Assembly: GCF_910593845.1 (NCBI RefSeq)
Contig: NZ_CAJVAS010000018.1
Span: forward strand, 52,541-116,540
Direction: 5' to 3'
Source of the DNA: Paenibacillus solanacearum
GTDB taxonomy: Bacteria > Bacillota > Bacilli > Paenibacillales > NBRC-103111
Length of the DNA stretch: 64,000 nt
In this document: positions 62,092 to 64,000 of the stretch, piece by piece
Layout of the letters: each line of letters starts with the position of its first letter
How positions within the stretch are numbered: position 1 is the stretch's first letter
The notes under the pieces: generated by a model
The model's database searches: none
What the model saw: the letters and a program-made list of their open reading frames with translations, nothing else
What the model was told of the DNA's origin: nothing
Translations under genes and position numbers: made by a program

Positions 62092-62550
62092 ATGGATGTT
62101 CACGTAGTGACACTTAAATCATTCAATATTGTCGGTCCAATGATTACTACCAAGCTTTCTGAGGATCGAATAGGGGACTTATGGCGCGAGTTTGGACGGA
62201 GAAGGAATGAAATCATTAACCGGGTTGATCCATATTTTGCGTTTGGCTTAAGTGAATATAGTCCAAATCCCAGAGAAAGCTTTAACTATATCGTGGGGTT
62301 TTCCGTACATAATCTTGAACATGTCCCGGAAGGCATGGTAGGTAGAACGATACCGATGCAAGAGTATGCACTCTTTGTTTACACAGGTCACCGTATTGGC
62401 GAAGTATGGAAGTATTCCGGTAGTTGGCTTGCTGCATCGGAATACAAAAGAGCAGAATCCGCTGATTTTGAGCTTTACGATAATCGCTTCTTGGACAGGG
62501 AAGACGGAATGAAAACGATCTCGGTCTATATTCCGATAACCAAAAAGTAA
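62092..62550 (+). CDS. GyrI-like (AraC effector-binding-like) domain protein
   Basis: 152 residues. The stand-alone effector-binding fold of the GyrI/AraC_E_bind superfamily is suggested by VVTLKSFNIVGPMITTK at the start, IVGFSVHNLEHVPEGM, the Tyr/Phe pocket EYALFVYTGHRIG and ISVYIPITKK at the end. Such proteins bind small hydrophobic or cationic ligands. ATG 62092 is preferred over ATG 62083 because AAAGGA is 8 bases upstream. Base composition is noticeably more AT-rich than in the surrounding genes, which may mean transfer. Confidence 0.8.
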   Translation: MDVHVVTLKSFNIVGPMITTKLSEDRIGDLWREFGRRRNEIINRVDPYFAFGLSEYSPNPRESFNYIVGFSVHNLEHVPEGMVGRTIPMQEYALFVYTGHRIGEVWKYSGSWLAASEYKRAESADFELYDNRFLDREDGMKTISVYIPITKK

Positions 62551-62600
62551 GGCATTCACTGTTTTTTTGTCGGCATAACAATAATTGGAGGGTGATAGAA

Positions 62601-63053
62601 ATGGAGCTAAAGGCTGATCGTTTGAATTATGAAATGGCTGATATTTCAGGCTCCCGGTTCGAAAAGGTTAAAGCAGAGGAATTATATTTTAATGATGTCT
62701 GTTTAGTTAGAACACGAATTAACAATGCGAACATGAGTGACATGGCGCTGCATGATGTGAACATGACTGGGTTTAAAATTTCGGATGCGAATTTGAGCCA
62801 TCTTGAAATTGAAGGAGCCCAGATGGGCGGAGCCTACATACATAACATTGGTATCCCTAAAGAAGGGGATCCCCATTACCATCACAAAACCGCAGGACAA
62901 CCCGTAAGATTTGAGAATTGTGAGCTAAGAGGCAGCCAGATTTCAAATTGCGACCTCAGCCATGTAGAGATATGGGATTGTGAATTAAAAGGAATGAAGA
63001 TAAATGGGATACGGGTTGAAGAGCTTTTGGAATTGTATCAATCAAAATCGTAG
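62601..63053 (+). CDS. Pentapeptide-repeat-like protein
   Basis: 150 residues. Degenerate five-residue repeats of the A(D/N)LXX type run throughout (ANMSDMALHDVNMTGFK, ANLSHLEIEGAQMGG, CDLSHVEIWDCELKG), expected to form a right-handed quadrilateral helix. A His-rich interruption (PHYHHKT) lies near residue 95. GGAGGG is 8 bases before ATG 62601. It follows the GyrI-like gene by 50 bases, and the same AT-rich composition suggests the two came together. Some pentapeptide proteins protect DNA gyrase; nothing here proves it. Confidence 0.82.
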   Translation: MELKADRLNYEMADISGSRFEKVKAEELYFNDVCLVRTRINNANMSDMALHDVNMTGFKISDANLSHLEIEGAQMGGAYIHNIGIPKEGDPHYHHKTAGQPVRFENCELRGSQISNCDLSHVEIWDCELKGMKINGIRVEELLELYQSKS

Positions 63054-63088
63054 TAAATTATTGATGTCATTAATGGTTAACGATACTT

Positions 63089-63120
63089 GGGAGCTGCCGC
63101 TAGGACAGCTCCCTCGTTAT
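63089..63120. terminator. Hairpin between convergent genes
   Basis: Perfect 8-bp stem GGGAGCTG / CAGCTCCC with a 9-base loop, followed by TCGTTATT. It lies between the pentapeptide gene and the minus-strand gene at 63142. Confidence 0.52.
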
Positions 63121-63141
63121 TGGCGCATTATTACCTTCGAA

Positions 63142-63525
63142 TTAGTGTATAGTTCTGCGGAATGAGCGTATGATCTCCGTGCTGCTCCAGAATAACATAA
63201 GGGCGATTATAGGGTGAAGCGCAGACAATCCTCCGATCTGCGACGAGAAGAGAGCTGTCAGAAACATACCGATAATCATTCCAAATAGTCCGATGCATCT
63301 CAGGATTGTTTTCAAGGACAGCCGTCCGCTCCACGCCAACACAGCCATCATTAGCGGAAGGAACCCGAAATATCTTGCAAAGCTGATGTGGGCAGCCCAG
63401 TTCGTGGAATCGACGAATAACGCAAGTCCCGCGAAGAAAACTTGAACCGTAATGGAAGCTGCAAACAGCCATGCGAGCACAATAAAACAGAAACGGGCAA
63501 TGCGACGAGATGAACTATCTTTCAT
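63142..63525 (-). CDS. DUF6220-like four-helix membrane protein
   Basis: 127 residues with about four hydrophobic helices. IARFCFIVLAWLFAASITVQ and VFFAGLALFVDSTNWAAHIS match the look of the DUF6220 family, small membrane proteins of unknown role, which carry an AWLF, a QVFxAG and a W..H motif. ATG 63525 is favoured over 63546, since AAAGGA precedes it by four bases and GGAGGTAAAGGA by a little more. The start overlaps the end of the upstream reading frame at 63515. Confidence 0.72.
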   Translation of the reverse strand: MKDSSSRRIARFCFIVLAWLFAASITVQVFFAGLALFVDSTNWAAHISFARYFGFLPLMMAVLAWSGRLSLKTILRCIGLFGMIIGMFLTALFSSQIGGLSALHPIIALMLFWSSTEIIRSFRRTIH

Positions 63526-63886
63526 AACTTCCTTTACCTCCGTCAATCGGATCCTCGCGGTCCGGATCTGCGTGCGTGATCACATGGGAAATGAGGGTGG
63601 GATCCGTTTCGTGAATCACAAAGACTTGCGGGGGTCTAGGTAATCGCAGGCGAGTATGATCGTGATGAACCCTAGTTACCAGAGTTCCCAGCGGTTGTCC
63701 GTTTTCCTGGCGAATGACACTCCAAAAACGTCTTTCGCGGTCTTCCCAAGGTCCCCAATGCTCTTCCGATTGCGGAAAAGTCCCCGGGAATACGGGACGG
63801 GGGACAAAACCGGCTCTCACCATCTCCGCGACCAAAGGCTCGAAAAGTTTGAGGCAGAAAAAGCCATAGGCAGAATCTCCTCCCAC
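63515..63886 (-). CDS. Hypothetical protein, possibly coupled to the downstream membrane gene
   Basis: About 123 residues with no recognised domain. Normal-looking segments are FVPRPVFPGTFPQSEEHWGP and VIRQENGQPLGTLVTRVHHD; no signal peptide. The end overlaps the start of the 63142 gene by about 11 bases, a typical operon overlap. The start is unclear: the GTG at 63886 lies inside the only GGAGGAG-like ribosome site, so initiation may be at an internal codon such as the ATG of EMVRAGF. The remaining 110 bases to the window edge show nothing on either strand. Confidence 0.42.
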   Translation of the reverse strand: MGGDSAYGFFCLKLFEPLVAEMVRAGFVPRPVFPGTFPQSEEHWGPWEDRERRFWSVIRQENGQPLGTLVTRVHHDHTRLRLPRPPQVFVIHETDPTLISHVITHADPDREDPIDGGKGSYER

Positions 63887-64000
63887 TATAAAGTAATGTT
63901 TTCTCCTGTTTTCTCACTAAATCTCAGTATTTCAACTTTGACGCTTAAGCGGCAGTCGTGGAGAATGTATCCTATGCATCGATTTTCGATCAGAGCGTAG

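Noticed and set aside
1..64000. CRISPR array, tRNA or rRNA genes, complete insertion sequences or prophage genes
   Set aside because: No regularly spaced repeats with spacers, no cloverleaf with CCA end, and no transposase, integrase or phage structural motifs were recognised on either strand.

Overview
The window reads as a chromosomal segment of a Gram-positive, GC-moderate Firmicute close to Paenibacillus (family Paenibacillaceae). This is inferred from strong AGGAGG-type ribosome binding sites with many GTG and TTG starts, CcpA-type cre sites, lipobox solute-binding proteins, a giant S-layer-homology (SLH) protein, a FIMAH-tailed exoprotein, and many AraC, DeoR, GntR, MerR, TetR and HxlR regulators beside small metabolic enzymes. 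No rRNA, tRNA, CRISPR array, complete insertion sequence or prophage was recognised.

Layout. 1-2.3 kb: a partial UPF0756 membrane gene, a PIG-L deacetylase, a DUF457 membrane hydrolase and a degraded gene. 2.3-8.2 kb: a DeoR repressor divergent from a phosphatase / discoidin-domain exoprotein / sugar-binding lipoprotein operon, with two related palindromes and a good promoter between them. An ABC-exporter tail fragment follows. 8.3-14.3 kb: a VCBS-like protein, a bacterial yellow/MRJP-like protein, a MATE pump, an unknown protein, a decapitated signal peptidase and a nucleoside-deoxyribosyltransferase-like protein. 14.4-20.3 kb: a peroxiredoxin-like protein, AraC, a cre-controlled lipoprotein, a P-loop kinase and a membrane serine hydrolase. 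20.5-29.3 kb: one 2911-residue SLH/kelch surface protein. 29.4-34.4 kb: MerR-SDR-hydrolase fragment, then a two-component system with a secreted protein. 34.6-42.5 kb: DJ-1, NUDIX, thyX interrupted by a 292-nt group I intron, HxlR facing an SDR gene broken by one in-frame TGA, a double GNAT, a PlsY-like protein and a TetR/SDR pair. 42.5-47.4 kb: a propeller/FIMAH exoprotein and a GntR regulator fused to a solute-binding-protein fold. 47.5-49.1 kb: an ECF sigma factor divergent from doxX with matching promoter elements. 49.1-57.5 kb: AraC divergent from a glycosidase / sugar isomerase-like / lipoprotein operon. 57.6-64 kb: AraC-SDR, an NDH-2-like oxidoreductase with an ECF41 sigma factor, and small proteins.

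How the genes work together. The main theme is carbohydrate sensing and use at the cell surface: three family-1 solute-binding lipoproteins and a regulator carrying the same fold, large secreted or surface proteins and a glycosidase/isomerase operon. No ABC permease gene is in the window, so the binding proteins are orphans here. A second theme is local regulator-target pairs (DeoR, AraC, TetR, two ECF sigma factors) with readable operator or promoter elements. The most striking single item is the thyX intron, whose splice sites and P1, P7 and P9 helices can be placed from the sequence.
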